A DNA stretch of 64,000 nt from Microbacterium ulmi (GTDB taxonomy: Bacteria; Actinomycetota; Actinomycetes; Actinomycetales; Microbacteriaceae), in NCBI RefSeq assembly GCF_011759705.1, contig NZ_JAAOZF010000001.1, forward strand, positions 741,152-805,151. Reading direction: 5' to 3'. The position numbers and the translations under genes were made by a program. The notes beneath the pieces are model-generated. The model was given only the letters and a program-made list of their open reading frames with translations, ran no database searches and was not told the origin of the DNA. This document shows, one piece after another, positions 34,379-43,438 of the stretch (position 1 is the stretch's first letter; each line of letters starts with the position of its first letter).

Positions 34379-35175
34379 GCGAGCACGTCCCGGTGGTCGA
34401 CGACGACCGTGAGCTCGTCGCGGGCGAGCTGCCCTATCCGGCGCGCCCGGAACTCCTCCGCCCATTCCGACAGCGCCGGCCTCTGCTCGACGGCGGCCTC
34501 GATCCATCCCTCGAGCCATTCGGCGATGAGGTCTGCATCCGGCGCGGCGAGCGTCCACGGCGTGTCGGCGGCCTGCACGTCCCAGCCGGCCGCCGCGAAC
34601 AGGTCGGCGACGACCCTGGGCGCATCGGGACCGAGCAGGCGCCGACCCTCCACCGCCCGCCGCTGATGACGATTGAAGGCGGCCTGGAAGATCCGGTCGG
34701 CCGGATCGACGGGGTCGAGCCGCACGAGCCCCGTGACGGTGAGGCTCGCGAGGAACGGCGCTCCCGTCGCACGACACGCCCGGACGATGCTCTCGAGCTC
34801 TTCGCGCGTCAGCACGTCGAGCAGCGCAGACGCCGTCACGAGGGAGGCTCCCGCGAGGTGGACGGCGTCGAGCCGCGCGAGGTCGCCGACGCGGGCCGAG
34901 ACCGCGGCCGGCCGTCCGCCCGCGTCGAGCGCGGGCTCCGCAGCCGCGAGCAGTGCGGAGTTCCAGTCGTGCAGCATCCACGTCTGCGGGCCCGGCAGAA
35001 GGGGCGCCAGCCAGCGCATCATCGAGCCCGTGCCGCTGCCGAGGTCGTGGATCGCGAGCGGGCCGCGCGGCATCCTCTCCCCCACGAGGGCGGCGAGGCC
35101 CGCCGCGCGCGCCCGCGCATCGGCGGACTCGCGCAGCGTCAGCCATTCGGGCGCGACGATGACGATGTCGCTCAT
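34366..35175 (-). CDS. Class I SAM-dependent methyltransferase
   Basis: 269 aa. SAM-binding motif I IHDLGSGTGSMMRWL near residue 42, motif II acidic (TWMLHDWN), then GDLARLDAVHL. The target atom is unknown; operon context suggests a pterin, sugar or lipid-linked intermediate. Start overlaps the glycosyltransferase stop (ATGA). Confidence 0.88.
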   Translation of the reverse strand: MSDIVIVAPEWLTLRESADARARAAGLAALVGERMPRGPLAIHDLGSGTGSMMRWLAPLLPGPQTWMLHDWNSALLAAAEPALDAGGRPAAVSARVGDLARLDAVHLAGASLVTASALLDVLTREELESIVRACRATGAPFLASLTVTGLVRLDPVDPADRIFQAAFNRHQRRAVEGRRLLGPDAPRVVADLFAAAGWDVQAADTPWTLAAPDADLIAEWLEGWIEAAVEQRPALSEWAEEFRARRIGQLARDELTVVVDHRDVLAWPR

Positions 35176-36188
35176 CGCACCGACTCCAGGACCTGTGCGA
35201 CGTGCGCGACCGCCTCGTCCCAGCGGGGCAGGGTGTCGCGCTCGCGGACGGCGTCCGCCTTCAGGCGCGCCCGCAGCACCGGGTCGATCATCCACCGCCG
35301 CAGCGCGAGGCTCAGCGCGAACGGCTCGTCCGGCGGCAGGAGGACGACCGCGCGCCGGTCGCCGAACGCCTGAGGGATGCCGCCGGTCGCCGTCGCGACG
35401 ACGGGGACGCCGTGGCGCAGCGCGTCGGCGATCGCGATGCCGTAGCTCTCGACCCGCGACGGCGCGACGAGCACGTCGGCCTCGGCGTACGCCTCTTCGA
35501 GCCCCTCGTCCGTCAGCACTCCGGCAAGGACCACGCGCCCGCCGATGCCGGCGTCCGCCGCGTCCGCCGCGATCCGATCGGCGAAGTCGGGATCCGTCTC
35601 GGTCGACCCCGCGATCGTGCATCGCCAGCCCTCGAGATCGCCCAGGTCGGCGAGGGCGCGCACGAGGAGGTCGTGCCCCTTGTGCGGGGCGACGACGCCC
35701 ACCGCCAGGAGGTGCCCGCCCGTCGCCGTGCCTGCGGCCACGGGCGCGGCATCCGTCCCCGGGACGGCCACCTCGATGCGGTCGGGGTCGACGAGCCCCC
35801 GGCGGACGAGCTCCGCCCTGGTCCACGGGCTCGTCGCGATGACGCATCTGGCCGCCGCGAGCGCACGGCGCTCTCCGTCGGCGTCGGCGTCCGACAGCGC
35901 GGAGGCCAGCATGTGGGCCAGCACGACGACGGCGATGCGTCGCGAGGCGGCCTCGATCGCCGCGGGCGCCCGCACGGCGACGAGCCCGTCGACGAGCGCG
36001 AGCGCCCCGTCGGGGATCGCGGTGAGGACGCGCGCGACGTGCTCCTGGGCCGGCTCCACCGAGTCGACGCGCACGTCCCACCCCGTCAGCCGCAGCCCGT
36101 CACGCACGTGACGGTCGTAGACGCCGCCGCCGCTCACACGCGCGGGGTCATCGATCGCATCGGGCACGACGACGTGCACGACGGTCAC
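35172..36188 (-). CDS. GT4-family glycosyltransferase
   Basis: 338 aa GT-B fold. N-terminal acceptor side ([15 protein letters not shown]), C-terminal nucleotide-sugar domain with [16 protein letters not shown] and the EX7E region [20 protein letters not shown]. Retaining transferase using an NDP-sugar, cytosolic or membrane-associated. GTG start overlapping the PTPS-like stop (GTGA). No membrane helix of its own. Confidence 0.88.
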   Translation of the reverse strand: MTVVHVVVPDAIDDPARVSGGGVYDRHVRDGLRLTGWDVRVDSVEPAQEHVARVLTAIPDGALALVDGLVAVRAPAAIEAASRRIAVVVLAHMLASALSDADADGERRALAAARCVIATSPWTRAELVRRGLVDPDRIEVAVPGTDAAPVAAGTATGGHLLAVGVVAPHKGHDLLVRALADLGDLEGWRCTIAGSTETDPDFADRIAADAADAGIGGRVVLAGVLTDEGLEEAYAEADVLVAPSRVESYGIAIADALRHGVPVVATATGGIPQAFGDRRAVVLLPPDEPFALSLALRRWMIDPVLRARLKADAVRERDTLPRWDEAVAHVAQVLESVR

Positions 36189-36580
36189 ACCGTCACCTCG
36201 CAGCTGGCCCACGCGAGGTGCGACTCGTGAAGCGTCGCGGTGATGGTCGAGATGCGTGCGCCTCCGAGTCCCCCCTCGCGCGCCGCCGCGGCGAGCCGTT
36301 CGGCCACGACCTGGCACAGGCGCTCGGTCGTCGTGTTCACGCCCGCGAAGTCGGGCTCGTCGTCGAGGTTGCGGTATGAGAGCGAGCCCGTGATCGCGCC
36401 CAGGACGGCCGATGCGCGCCCGATGTCGACGACGACGCCGTCGGCGTCCAGCTCCTCCGCGCGGAAGGTCGCGTCGACGACGTACGTCGCCCCGTGCAGC
36501 TGCTGGGCCGGGCCGAACGCCTCGCCCGTGAGGCTGTGCGCGATCATGACGTGATCGCGGACCGTGAGCGTGAACGTCAT
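36185..36580 (-). CDS. PTPS/QueD-like tetrahydropterin synthase homologue
   Basis: 131 aa, full length for the 6-pyruvoyl-tetrahydropterin / 6-carboxytetrahydropterin synthase fold ([15 protein letters not shown] at the start, [37 protein letters not shown] at the end). The usual zinc-binding HGHxY is HGATY here, so one ligand is missing, and the catalytic Cys before it is absent (AQQLHGATY). The reaction is therefore probably altered. Coupled by ATGA/GTGA to both neighbours. Confidence 0.82.
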   Translation of the reverse strand: MTFTLTVRDHVMIAHSLTGEAFGPAQQLHGATYVVDATFRAEELDADGVVVDIGRASAVLGAITGSLSYRNLDDEPDFAGVNTTTERLCQVVAERLAAAAREGGLGGARISTITATLHESHLAWASCEVTV

Positions 36581-37566
36581 GCGTCCCTCCAGTCGATCGT
36601 GTGGCACAGCCCCTGCGACGACCCGTCGGCGAGCGCGGCCATGACCGTCGGCAGGTCCCGCCACGACGAGTCGTCGGTCAGCAGCGCGTCGAACGCGGGG
36701 TCGCGGAGCAGGCCGATGGCGAGCGCGAGCCGATCGGAAGGGGTTCGCGTGCCGCGGCGGCGCTGCGCGACGGCCCCCACCTGGCTCGCGCGGATCGTGA
36801 GCCTGCGCGCATGGAAGTCGCCGCCCAGATCGAGCCGCACGGGCCTGTCGCCGAACCAGCTCGCCTCGATCACCTCTCCGTCGGTCGCGACGGTCTGCAG
36901 CGCGTGCTGCAGGCCCGCCTCCGACGCGCTCGTGTCGACGACGAGATCGCGGCCGGGCGGAGCGTCGCCCGGGCCGCAGAACGCGACGCCGAGCCGCTGC
37001 GCGACACCCGCTCTCGACGGGTCGACGTCGACGAGCAGGACATCGAGGCCCGGGATGCCGCGGGCCAGCCGCGCGACGCAGCACCCGATCATGCCCGCCC
37101 CGACGATCGACACGCGGTCGCCGAGGAGGGGCGCGGCATCCCACAGCACGTTGACGGCCGTCTCGACGGCGCCCGCGAGCACGGCGCGCCGGGCGGGGAC
37201 GTCGTCGGGAACGATCGTCACGGCGCGCGCAGGGACGACGAAGGCCGACTGGTGCGGGAAGAGCGCGAACACCGTGCGGCCGACCAGCCCGGCGGGACCC
37301 TGTTCGACGACGCCGACGTTGAGATAGCCGTACTTGACGGGCCACGGGAAGTCTCCGGACTGGAAGGGTGCGCGCATGCGCTCGCGCTCGGATGCCGGGA
37401 CTCCGCCGCGCAGCACGACCGACTCCGTGCCCCTGCTGATGCCCGTGAAGAGCGTGCGCACGAGCACGTCGTCGCGACCCGGATCGGGCAGCTCCTCCTC
37501 GCGGAGCGTGCCGCGGCCGGGTCCGTCGACCCAGTACGCCGTCGCCCGCTCGGAGGCGCGCGTCAT
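36577..37566 (-). CDS. Zinc-less medium-chain dehydrogenase/reductase
   Basis: 329 aa MDR-type enzyme, first gene of the operon. N-terminal GroES-like half ([17 protein letters not shown]) without the CGSD zinc motif or the four-Cys lobe; Rossmann half with [19 protein letters not shown] and LLVDVDPSR. Likely an NAD(P)H oxidoreductase acting on the pathway's sugar or pterin. Only 5 bp separate its start from the first possible start of the divergent phosphatidyltransferase frame. Confidence 0.85.
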   Translation of the reverse strand: MTRASERATAYWVDGPGRGTLREEELPDPGRDDVLVRTLFTGISRGTESVVLRGGVPASERERMRAPFQSGDFPWPVKYGYLNVGVVEQGPAGLVGRTVFALFPHQSAFVVPARAVTIVPDDVPARRAVLAGAVETAVNVLWDAAPLLGDRVSIVGAGMIGCCVARLARGIPGLDVLLVDVDPSRAGVAQRLGVAFCGPGDAPPGRDLVVDTSASEAGLQHALQTVATDGEVIEASWFGDRPVRLDLGGDFHARRLTIRASQVGAVAQRRRGTRTPSDRLALAIGLLRDPAFDALLTDDSSWRDLPTVMAALADGSSQGLCHTIDWRDA

Positions 37567-37637
37567 CGCGAGTGAACCATCCGGTGCCGCGGATCCGTGT
37601 CATCAGCGAGGTCCATGAGGAGAACACGGAGAACCCG

Positions 37638-38369
37638 GTGGGAAAGGTTCAACTCGGACCGGCGATCTCGGTCGTCGGCGGCGGCGTCGCGCTCGCGCTC
37701 GCGCATGTCGTCAGCCCGCTCTCGCCGCTCGGCTGGACGGTCGGGCTGGCCTATCTCGTCGCATCCAATGCGCTCGTCGGCGCAGGGCTGCGGCGCCGGC
37801 GCGCAGTTCGGTTCGGGTGGGGCAACGACGCGACGGCGACCCGCTCCGTCCTCGTCGGCGTGATCTCGGCGCTCGTCGCGACGTCGTTCACGACCTCGAT
37901 CTCGGTGCCCCTGCTGATCGGGCTCGCCGCGCCCGCGCTCGCACTGGACGCCGTCGACGGGTGGCTCGCGCGGCGCACCGGCACCACGAGCGAGCTGGGC
38001 GCGCGGTTCGACATGGAGGTGGATGCCTTCCTCCTGCTCGCGCTGAGCATCTACGTCGCGCGATCCCTGGGCTGGTGGGTGCTCGCGATCGGCCTTCTGC
38101 GCTACGCCTTCGTCGCGGCGGGATGGCTCCTGCCCTGGATGCGCGCGACGCTCCCGCCGCGGTACTGGCGCAAGGTCGTCACGGCCGTCGCGGGCATCGC
38201 GCTGACGATCGCGGCATCCGGGCTCGCGCCGTCGTGGATGGGCGCGGGGATCGCGGGCGTCGCTCTCGCGCTGCTCGTCGAGTCGTTCGGACGCGACGTC
38301 GTCTGGCTGTGGCGGTCGCGGCGGTCAGCGGGCAGTCGGATGCCGCGCCGGGCCTGGGCCAGGCCGTGA
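37638..38369 (+). CDS. CDP-alcohol phosphatidyltransferase family protein
   Basis: 243 aa with about six helices and the signature D-x2-D-G-x2-A-R-x8-G-x3-D-x3-D in [23 protein letters not shown]. Transfers a phospho-alcohol between CMP-activated lipid and an acceptor alcohol. GTG 37638 (GGAG in front) is chosen over GTG 37572, which would leave no promoter space. Divergent from the seven-gene operon; a shared pathway in envelope lipid synthesis is inferred. Confidence 0.85.
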   Translation: MGKVQLGPAISVVGGGVALALAHVVSPLSPLGWTVGLAYLVASNALVGAGLRRRRAVRFGWGNDATATRSVLVGVISALVATSFTTSISVPLLIGLAAPALALDAVDGWLARRTGTTSELGARFDMEVDAFLLLALSIYVARSLGWWVLAIGLLRYAFVAAGWLLPWMRATLPPRYWRKVVTAVAGIALTIAASGLAPSWMGAGIAGVALALLVESFGRDVVWLWRSRRSAGSRMPRRAWARP

Positions 38370-38572
38370 CGGCGGAGCGGGTCCCGGATCGCTCGCGGCG
38401 GGGTCCGCTCGCGCATCGTGCGCCGCCTTCATGCGCCGGTGGCCGAGAGGATGGGCTTCTCCCCCGCGTGGAGCGATGAGGTCGCCGCCTCCGTGCTGGC
38501 GATCCGCTCGCTCGCGGACGGCGGCTGACCCCGGGGCGGCCTCCCATGCTGAGCGTCTCCTGAAAGAACCTC
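38370..38572. other. Intergenic region, no gene supported
   Basis: About 200 bp at 38370-38572. A 30-codon GTG frame ending 38528 (reading MGFSPAWSDEVAASVLAIRS) looks faintly protein-like but has no ribosome-binding site. The rest holds nothing recognised. Confidence 0.4.
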
Positions 38573-38615
38573 TTGCGGACGGTGTGAGTCGAGAGTAGCG
38601 TGTGGTCTGACCACA
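38573..38615 (+). promoter_or_regulatory. Promoter and perfect palindromic operator of the DoxX-like gene
   Basis: TTGCGG (38573-38578), 17-bp spacer, TAGCGT (38596-38601). The perfect 15-bp palindrome TGTGGTCTGACCACA (38601-38615) starts at the last base of the -10 and covers the expected start point, a classic repressor position. Same site as before the FNT gene (4584-4598). Confidence 0.7.
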
Positions 38616-38660
38616 AGGGATCGGAACCCACAAGGCTCCGACGAACGAGGAGGACACACC

Positions 38661-39263
38661 ATGACCACCCACACGGTTCCGACCGTCGCACCCCGCACCG
38701 CGAGCGCCGCCCGCTCCCAGACCGAGCCCAGAGCGATCCCCGCCCAGAAGGAGATCGTCACGACCGCGACGGGCCGCTATGCCCTCGCCGTGACGCGCTT
38801 CGCGACGGGCTTCATCTTCCTGTGGGCCTTCCTCGACAAGACGTTCGGCCTCGGCTTCTCGACGCCCCTCGATCGCGCCTGGATCAACGGCGGAACCCCT
38901 GCCCAGGGCTTCCTGAACAGCCCCGGCGTCACCGGCCCGCTCGCGCCCTGGTTCCAGGGCATGGCGACGCCGCTCGCGGACTGGCTCTTCATGGCCGGCA
39001 TGCTCGGCATCGGCCTGGCCGTCATGCTCGGCGTCGGCCTGCGCATCTCCGCCGTCGCCGGCGCCGTCATGATGCTCCTCATGTACCTCGCGGAGTGGCC
39101 GTTCGCCGCGAACGCCGGCTCCACGAACCCGCTCGTCGATTACCACATCGTGTACGCGCTCGCCCTGATTGTGGTCGCAGTCCTCGCGGCGGGCGACACG
39201 TGGGGCCTCGGCGGCTGGTGGAAGAGCCTGCCGATCGTGCAGCGGTTCCGCTGGCTCGTCTGA
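38661..39263 (+). CDS. DoxX-like membrane protein
   Basis: 200 aa. A ~37-residue polar N-terminal tail, then four helices of DoxX type: ALAVTRFATGFIFLWAFLDKTFG, a GIGLAVMLGVGLR turn, and a final helix before WWKSLP. AGGAGGA precedes the ATG. Some DoxX homologues take part in thiosulfate oxidation or quinone-linked steps, others are unassigned. The shared operator links its regulation to the anion channel at 3706. Confidence 0.85.
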   Translation: MTTHTVPTVAPRTASAARSQTEPRAIPAQKEIVTTATGRYALAVTRFATGFIFLWAFLDKTFGLGFSTPLDRAWINGGTPAQGFLNSPGVTGPLAPWFQGMATPLADWLFMAGMLGIGLAVMLGVGLRISAVAGAVMMLLMYLAEWPFAANAGSTNPLVDYHIVYALALIVVAVLAAGDTWGLGGWWKSLPIVQRFRWLV

Positions 39264-39275
39264 GCACCCCGCGTC

Positions 39276-39305
39276 GGCGCGGAGCCCCCACCAGGGCTCC
39301 GCGCC
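39276..39305 (+). terminator. Rho-independent terminator after the DoxX-like gene
   Basis: GGCGCGGAGCCC (39276-39287), 6-nt loop, GGGCTCCGCGCC (39294-39305), followed by TTCTT. Confidence 0.85.
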
Positions 39306-39360
39306 TTCTTCGTGCGCGGCACGCCCGCCGCGGCATCCCGATCCCGGCTCCGGGGCGAGA

Positions 39361-40452
39361 TCAGGCGTCGCGGCGGGGATGCAGGAGACCCGACAGCGCG
39401 CCGATCGCGGCGCCGATGACGGTGTCGAGCACGCGCGCCGCGATGAGCCCCGACGGGTCGGCCCCCGGCGCTGCCGTCGTCGTGATGAACAGGACGAGCG
39501 GCGTGATGAACACGAGCGCGAGCGCGTAGTTGCGCACGACGAGGATCTCGATGACGAACTGGAGCCCGCCCAGGAGCAGCGGCAGCGCGAGGGGCGGGAT
39601 GGCGAGCGCCGCCGATTCCGCGAACACCGCCGCCCCGACGAGCGTGCCGACCAGACGCTGCGTGCCGCGCACGAACGCGGCCCGCCGTCCGACGTTGACG
39701 CCGACGACCGCGAGCCCCGAGCACACCGCCCAGTACGCGTGCTGCGGATCGACCCACAGCGCCGCGCCGACAGCACCGACGACCGCGACGATCGCGACGC
39801 GCACGAGCAGCAGGCGCGCGTCGGCGTCGAGCCGGGGTCCGGGGAGGATCTCGTGCACGCGTCGCGCGGGCTCCCGGCGCAGCCGCGGCACGACGAGGGG
39901 ACTCAGCGCGGCGAGATATGCGAAGGCGCAGCCGAGGGCGAGGGCGCCCAGGAACGCGAGCGGCTCCACCGCCCGCCGACCGTCGACGGCTGCCGTCACG
40001 TGCGCGGAGAGCCCGTACACGAGCACGAAGAACACGGGCCCGGGCGGGCCGAGCGCGAAGCCGTAGACGAGCGCGGCCGCGACGATCGACACGACGATGA
40101 GTCCCACGACGGCGACGACCGGGTCGGCTCCGGCCACCGTGCCGAGCGCCGCCGACGCGATGAGGCCTGCTCCGACGAAGGGGAGGACCCGCACCCGCTC
40201 CTTCGCGGAGCATGCGGCTGCGTAGAGCGCCGTGAACGCGCCGCCCGCCGCCTGCAGGCCTACCTCGGGCAGGCCCAGGAGCGTGAACAGCAGGAGGGGC
40301 ACCGCCATCGCGAACGCCGCCTGCAGGCCGATGGGCCAGCGCGCGTGCGGTGCGGGCGCGATGGCGACGAGTCCGCGCAGCCAGTCGCTCACGAGTCCGC
40401 GGCGCGTGCCGCGCTCGCCGCTCTCCTCGTCGTCCGTCCGCTGCTCGCTCAT
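39361..40452 (-). CDS. FUSC-family membrane protein
   Basis: 363 aa with two sets of hydrophobic helices (about 45-185 and 220-350) and the FUSC hallmark of the second half (YWAVCSGLAVVGVNVGRRAAFVRGTQRLVGTLVGA). Related to aromatic-acid exporters and other envelope transporters; substrate unknown. Divergent from ogt across a repeat array. Confidence 0.85.
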   Translation of the reverse strand: MSEQRTDDEESGERGTRRGLVSDWLRGLVAIAPAPHARWPIGLQAAFAMAVPLLLFTLLGLPEVGLQAAGGAFTALYAAACSAKERVRVLPFVGAGLIASAALGTVAGADPVVAVVGLIVVSIVAAALVYGFALGPPGPVFFVLVYGLSAHVTAAVDGRRAVEPLAFLGALALGCAFAYLAALSPLVVPRLRREPARRVHEILPGPRLDADARLLLVRVAIVAVVGAVGAALWVDPQHAYWAVCSGLAVVGVNVGRRAAFVRGTQRLVGTLVGAAVFAESAALAIPPLALPLLLGGLQFVIEILVVRNYALALVFITPLVLFITTTAAPGADPSGLIAARVLDTVIGAAIGALSGLLHPRRDA

Positions 40453-40483
40453 GCCCGGGCCATCCTATTCGCCGACACGGACT

Positions 40484-40605
40484 GCGCGTTCGGCCCGCGT
40501 CGCGGCACGAGACAGACCGCGCGTTCGGCCCGCGTCCCCGCGCGAGACGGAGCGCGTGTTCGGCCCGCGTCCCCGCGCGAGACGGACCGCGCATCTCACG
40601 TTCGG
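40484..40605. repeat. 35-bp tandem repeat, about 3.5 copies
   Basis: Units begin at 40484, 40519, 40554 and 40589 with core GCGCGTTCGGCCCGCGT followed by CGCGAGACRGA. It lies in the divergent region between the FUSC gene and ogt, 50 bp before the ogt start. Confidence 0.9.
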
Positions 40606-40655
40606 GCTCCGCCGCGCGTCTTCTCATTAGGGTGAGACGAGAAGGAGACCCGGTC

Positions 40656-41168
40656 ATGACTGCACGGCACGCGTACGCGATGACGAGCCTCGGCGAGCTG
40701 ATGTTCGTCACCGACGGAGAGGCGCTGACGGGCGTGTACTTCCCCGCGCATCGCTATCCCCCGGCCCCCTCCGCGATCGGCGAGCGCGTGGCGGAGGGCG
40801 AGCACCCCGTGCTGGCGCAGGCCGCGCGGGAGGTGCGCGAATACCTCGCGGACGAGCGCGCCGCGTTCGACGTGCCCGTGCGCACGGCGGGCGACGAGTT
40901 CTCCGAGCGGGTCTGGGCGCTCCTGCGCGAGATCCCGCACGGCGAGACGACGACGTACGGAACGCTCGCCGAGCGCCTCGGCGCCAGGGGCCTCGCGCAG
41001 CGGGTGGGCCAGGCCGTGGGGCACAACCCCGTCAGCATCGTCATCCCGTGCCATCGGGTCGTCGGGGCGGACGGATCGCTCACGGGGTTCGCGGGCGGCC
41101 TCGATCGCAAGCGCGCCCTCCTCGAGCTCGAGGAGCCCGCGGAGGTCGCTGCGGCCCGCCTGTTCTAG
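40656..41168 (+). CDS. ogt: Methylated-DNA-protein cysteine methyltransferase
   Basis: 170 aa. Suicide repair protein that transfers O6-alkyl groups of guanine to its own cysteine. Active site VIPCHRVVG (about residue 130), helix-turn-helix VGQAVGHNPVSI, and the late GFAGGLDRKRALL. GAAGGAG precedes the ATG. Confidence 0.94.
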   Translation: MTARHAYAMTSLGELMFVTDGEALTGVYFPAHRYPPAPSAIGERVAEGEHPVLAQAAREVREYLADERAAFDVPVRTAGDEFSERVWALLREIPHGETTTYGTLAERLGARGLAQRVGQAVGHNPVSIVIPCHRVVGADGSLTGFAGGLDRKRALLELEEPAEVAAARLF

Positions 41169-41184
41169 CGGGCCGCGCAGCCGG

Positions 41185-41601
41185 TCAGGCGACGACGGTG
41201 CCGCAGTTGCCGCAGGCGCCCGTCGCCGAGACCTCGATGAAGCACTCGGGACACATGGCGCGCACCTTGTCGTCGACGTGCGACTTGCGGGTCGGGATGC
41301 GCTCGGCGCGCACGGCGGGACGGGACGCGGGACGCGCCGCCGCACGGGCGGCCGGGCGCGCGTCGGGCGTCACGCGCGTCTGCACCGCCGGAACGTGCTC
41401 GCGGCAGTAGATGCGCACGAAGCCGTGATGGTGGTTGGGATGCCGGTGCTTGTAGGCCCACAGCTCGGTGCGAGGACGCGGTGCGGACTCCGGACCGCAG
41501 GCCGCGCAGCGCGCATCCTCTCCCGGGACCACGTCAGCCAGGAGCACGGGAGTCTCGAAGTCGACCGCGTCCCGCCAATCCGATGCGGGTGCCACTCTCA
41601 T
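41185..41601 (-). CDS. Small zinc-ribbon hypothetical protein
   Basis: 138 aa. Cys pairs CAAC near residue 32 and CREH near 66 suggest one metal site; CPEC ... CGNC at the C terminus a second. A Pro/Ala/Arg linker (about 75-105) joins them. Central WAYKHRHPNHHHGFVRIYC. Known as a conserved unknown in this family of bacteria. Confidence 0.75.
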   Translation of the reverse strand: MRVAPASDWRDAVDFETPVLLADVVPGEDARCAACGPESAPRPRTELWAYKHRHPNHHHGFVRIYCREHVPAVQTRVTPDARPAARAAARPASRPAVRAERIPTRKSHVDDKVRAMCPECFIEVSATGACGNCGTVVA

Positions 41602-41736
41602 GAGTCGTCGTCCTTCCGCTCCGCGCGCGGCCGCCCGGGGTAGCGGAAGGCGTGGATGCCTCCTTCGATCGTAGGCGCGTTCCCTGAGAGCGGGGTGCCA
41701 CGCGGATGAACGTCGGGTGCGGCATCCGTCGAGGGC

Positions 41737-42039
41737 TCAGACGGGCGGTGGGGGGAAGTGCGGAATGGGGACGGGGCGGCCCGGACCCTCGCGCGGGACC
41801 TCGGCGATCCGCTGCGCGGCCTCGGTGAGCACGTCGGCGAGCGCGGAGAAGCGCGTCTCGCCGAGCCCTCCCTGCAGCCACACGACCTCGTAGCCGTCTG
41901 CCGTCCGCTCGATGTAGGCGAGGACGCTCGCGGCGTCCTGGTGCGGAGCGCGGCGATCGCACAGCCGCCACGAGTTCTGGGAGAGGCCGATGAGCTGGAG
42001 CCGCTCGACGATGCGCGCCTCGGGGAGAACCGTTGTCAT
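41737..42039 (-). CDS. Hypothetical protein
   Basis: 100 aa beginning MTTVLPEARIVERLQLIGLS; alpha/beta, ends in a proline run. Start ATG 42039 is one base after the upstream stop, so the two small genes form an operon. No family recognised. Confidence 0.75.
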   Translation of the reverse strand: MTTVLPEARIVERLQLIGLSQNSWRLCDRRAPHQDAASVLAYIERTADGYEVVWLQGGLGETRFSALADVLTEAAQRIAEVPREGPGRPVPIPHFPPPPV

Positions 42040-42040
42040 G

Positions 42041-42259
42041 TCACTCGATCCCTTCGACCTCGACCGCGAGGAACCGCAGATCGTCCTCGCTGATCCGGCT
42101 CCCCTCGACGACCGGACGCCCTGTCGCCTGTGCGATCTCGTCGCGCACGCGCGCGCCGAGCACCCGCGTACGGTTTCGCAGAACCGCGTCGCGCGCACCG
42201 ATCGTCAGGTACGGCCACCACGTCTCGATGGGCGGGAGCGCGCTGTCATCCGACGGCAT
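42041..42259 (-). CDS. Hypothetical protein
   Basis: 72 aa (IETWWPYLTIGARDAVLRNR ... ISEDDLRFLAVEVEGIE), helical and acidic at the C terminus. Translationally linked to the next gene (TGA-C-ATG). Function unknown. Confidence 0.75.
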   Translation of the reverse strand: MPSDDSALPPIETWWPYLTIGARDAVLRNRTRVLGARVRDEIAQATGRPVVEGSRISEDDLRFLAVEVEGIE

Positions 42260-42374
42260 CCGCGCCGATCCTTCGGTCGTTCGAGGGGAACCTCATGCCT
42301 GAGAGGATGCCCCGCACCCGGATCGGCGATCGAGGGGGTTGACAACCGGCGAGGGTGCCGTTCCACGACCCGGG

Positions 42375-42710
42375 TCAGGCGTCCTCGTCCGTCAGGGCCC
42401 TCTCCTGGTCGTACTCGGCCGGCTCCGGCACGACGTACAGGCCCCCGGGGGAGTTCGCCGTGTAGGTCAGCGCATCGAGCCACGCGCGGTTGAGCGACGG
42501 CTTGCGGCTCCCGTAGAACTTGTAGACGAGAGAGGCGTGCGGATGCAGCCACACGGTCGTGCGCCCGTCGCCGAGGCTCGCGTCGTTGCGCCACGTGAAA
42601 TGGAACGCCTCGCCTCGCCTCAGCTTGTTGCCGATGACGAGCTGCAGGTGCGCGAGGATGCGGTCGTCGAAGTCGACCTTGACGTTGCCCTCATAGATGA
42701 ACGTGCCCAT
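42375..42710 (-). CDS. Small DUF7882-like protein, paralogue 1
   Basis: 111 aa. MGTFIYEGNVKVDFDDRILA, then LQLVIGNKLRRGEAFHFTW and TTVWLHPHASLVYKFYG. About half identical in the core to the protein at 43639. Typical of small Microbacteriaceae proteins sometimes mislabelled as DNA-ligase related; no catalytic residues are evident. Follows the DUF6766 gene on the same strand. Confidence 0.75.
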   Translation of the reverse strand: MGTFIYEGNVKVDFDDRILAHLQLVIGNKLRRGEAFHFTWRNDASLGDGRTTVWLHPHASLVYKFYGSRKPSLNRAWLDALTYTANSPGGLYVVPEPAEYDQERALTDEDA

Positions 42711-42754
42711 GCGTGTCCCTTCTCTCAGCGCGGCCGCGAGGCGGCGCGCCCGGC

Positions 42755-43438
42755 TCACTCCGACTCGACGGCGCTCGTGTGGTGCGGCGTGCCGACGGGC
42801 TTGGACTCGGCGGATCCGCGCTGTCGAAGATAGATCGTGAACGCGACCATGGCACCCACCGCGAGGAACTCGGACTGCCAGTTCTGCAGCGTGCGATTCC
42901 AGAAGTCCGGCGAGACGAGGTAGTCGGACCACGCGAGCGACGGCATCCCGTGCTCGGCGTTCTCCTCGTTCGCCACGACGAGTCCCGCGAGCGACTGCGC
43001 GAGCCACGAGAGCACGAAGATCGCCCCCATGACGATCAGCAGCGAGTTCGCGTAGAGCGCGCCGCGAAGCCCGCCGGCGCGCGCCCACCGCGGAGAGTCC
43101 GGCCGGGAATGCGCGCCCACGAGCTGCTCCTCGTCGCTGCCGACGCCCTCGCTGCCGGGCTTCTTCGACTCGGGCGACCCGCGCTGGACGAGCCAGACCG
43201 TCGCGAGGATGAAGAGGAAGAACTGCAGGAACTCGGACTGCCAGTTCTCGGCGACGTCGACGACGAAGGCCGACGAGGTCACGAACTCGGTCCAGCCGAT
43301 CGGCGGACGGCCGTGCTGGGCGAGCTCCTCGTTCTCGTACGCGAGACCGACGACCGACTGCGCGGCGAGCGCGACGACGAAGATCAGGAGGAATCCGAGG
43401 CTCAGCGCGTTGTCGCGCAGGAAACGTCGCACCGTCAC
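42755..43438 (-). CDS. DUF6766 membrane protein with internal duplication
   Basis: 227 aa. Two homologous halves, each a helix-loop-helix unit: LRDNALSLGFLLIFVVALAAQS ... ENWQSEFLQFFLFILATVWL, and ALYANSLLIVMGAIFVLSWLAQS ... QNWQSEFLAVGAMVAFTIYL. Both halves end LRQRGS/VQRGSPESK. Four membrane helices. Function unknown. GTG start overlapping the stop of the 38-aa peptide gene. Confidence 0.85.
   Translation of the reverse strand: MTVRRFLRDNALSLGFLLIFVVALAAQSVVGLAYENEELAQHGRPPIGWTEFVTSSAFVVDVAENWQSEFLQFFLFILATVWLVQRGSPESKKPGSEGVGSDEEQLVGAHSRPDSPRWARAGGLRGALYANSLLIVMGAIFVLSWLAQSLAGLVVANEENAEHGMPSLAWSDYLVSPDFWNRTLQNWQSEFLAVGAMVAFTIYLRQRGSAESKPVGTPHHTSAVESE

Noticed and set aside
38441..38528. 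30-codon ORF before the DoxX-like promoter
   Set aside because: Protein-like composition but no ribosome-binding site, no coupling and no recognisable family.
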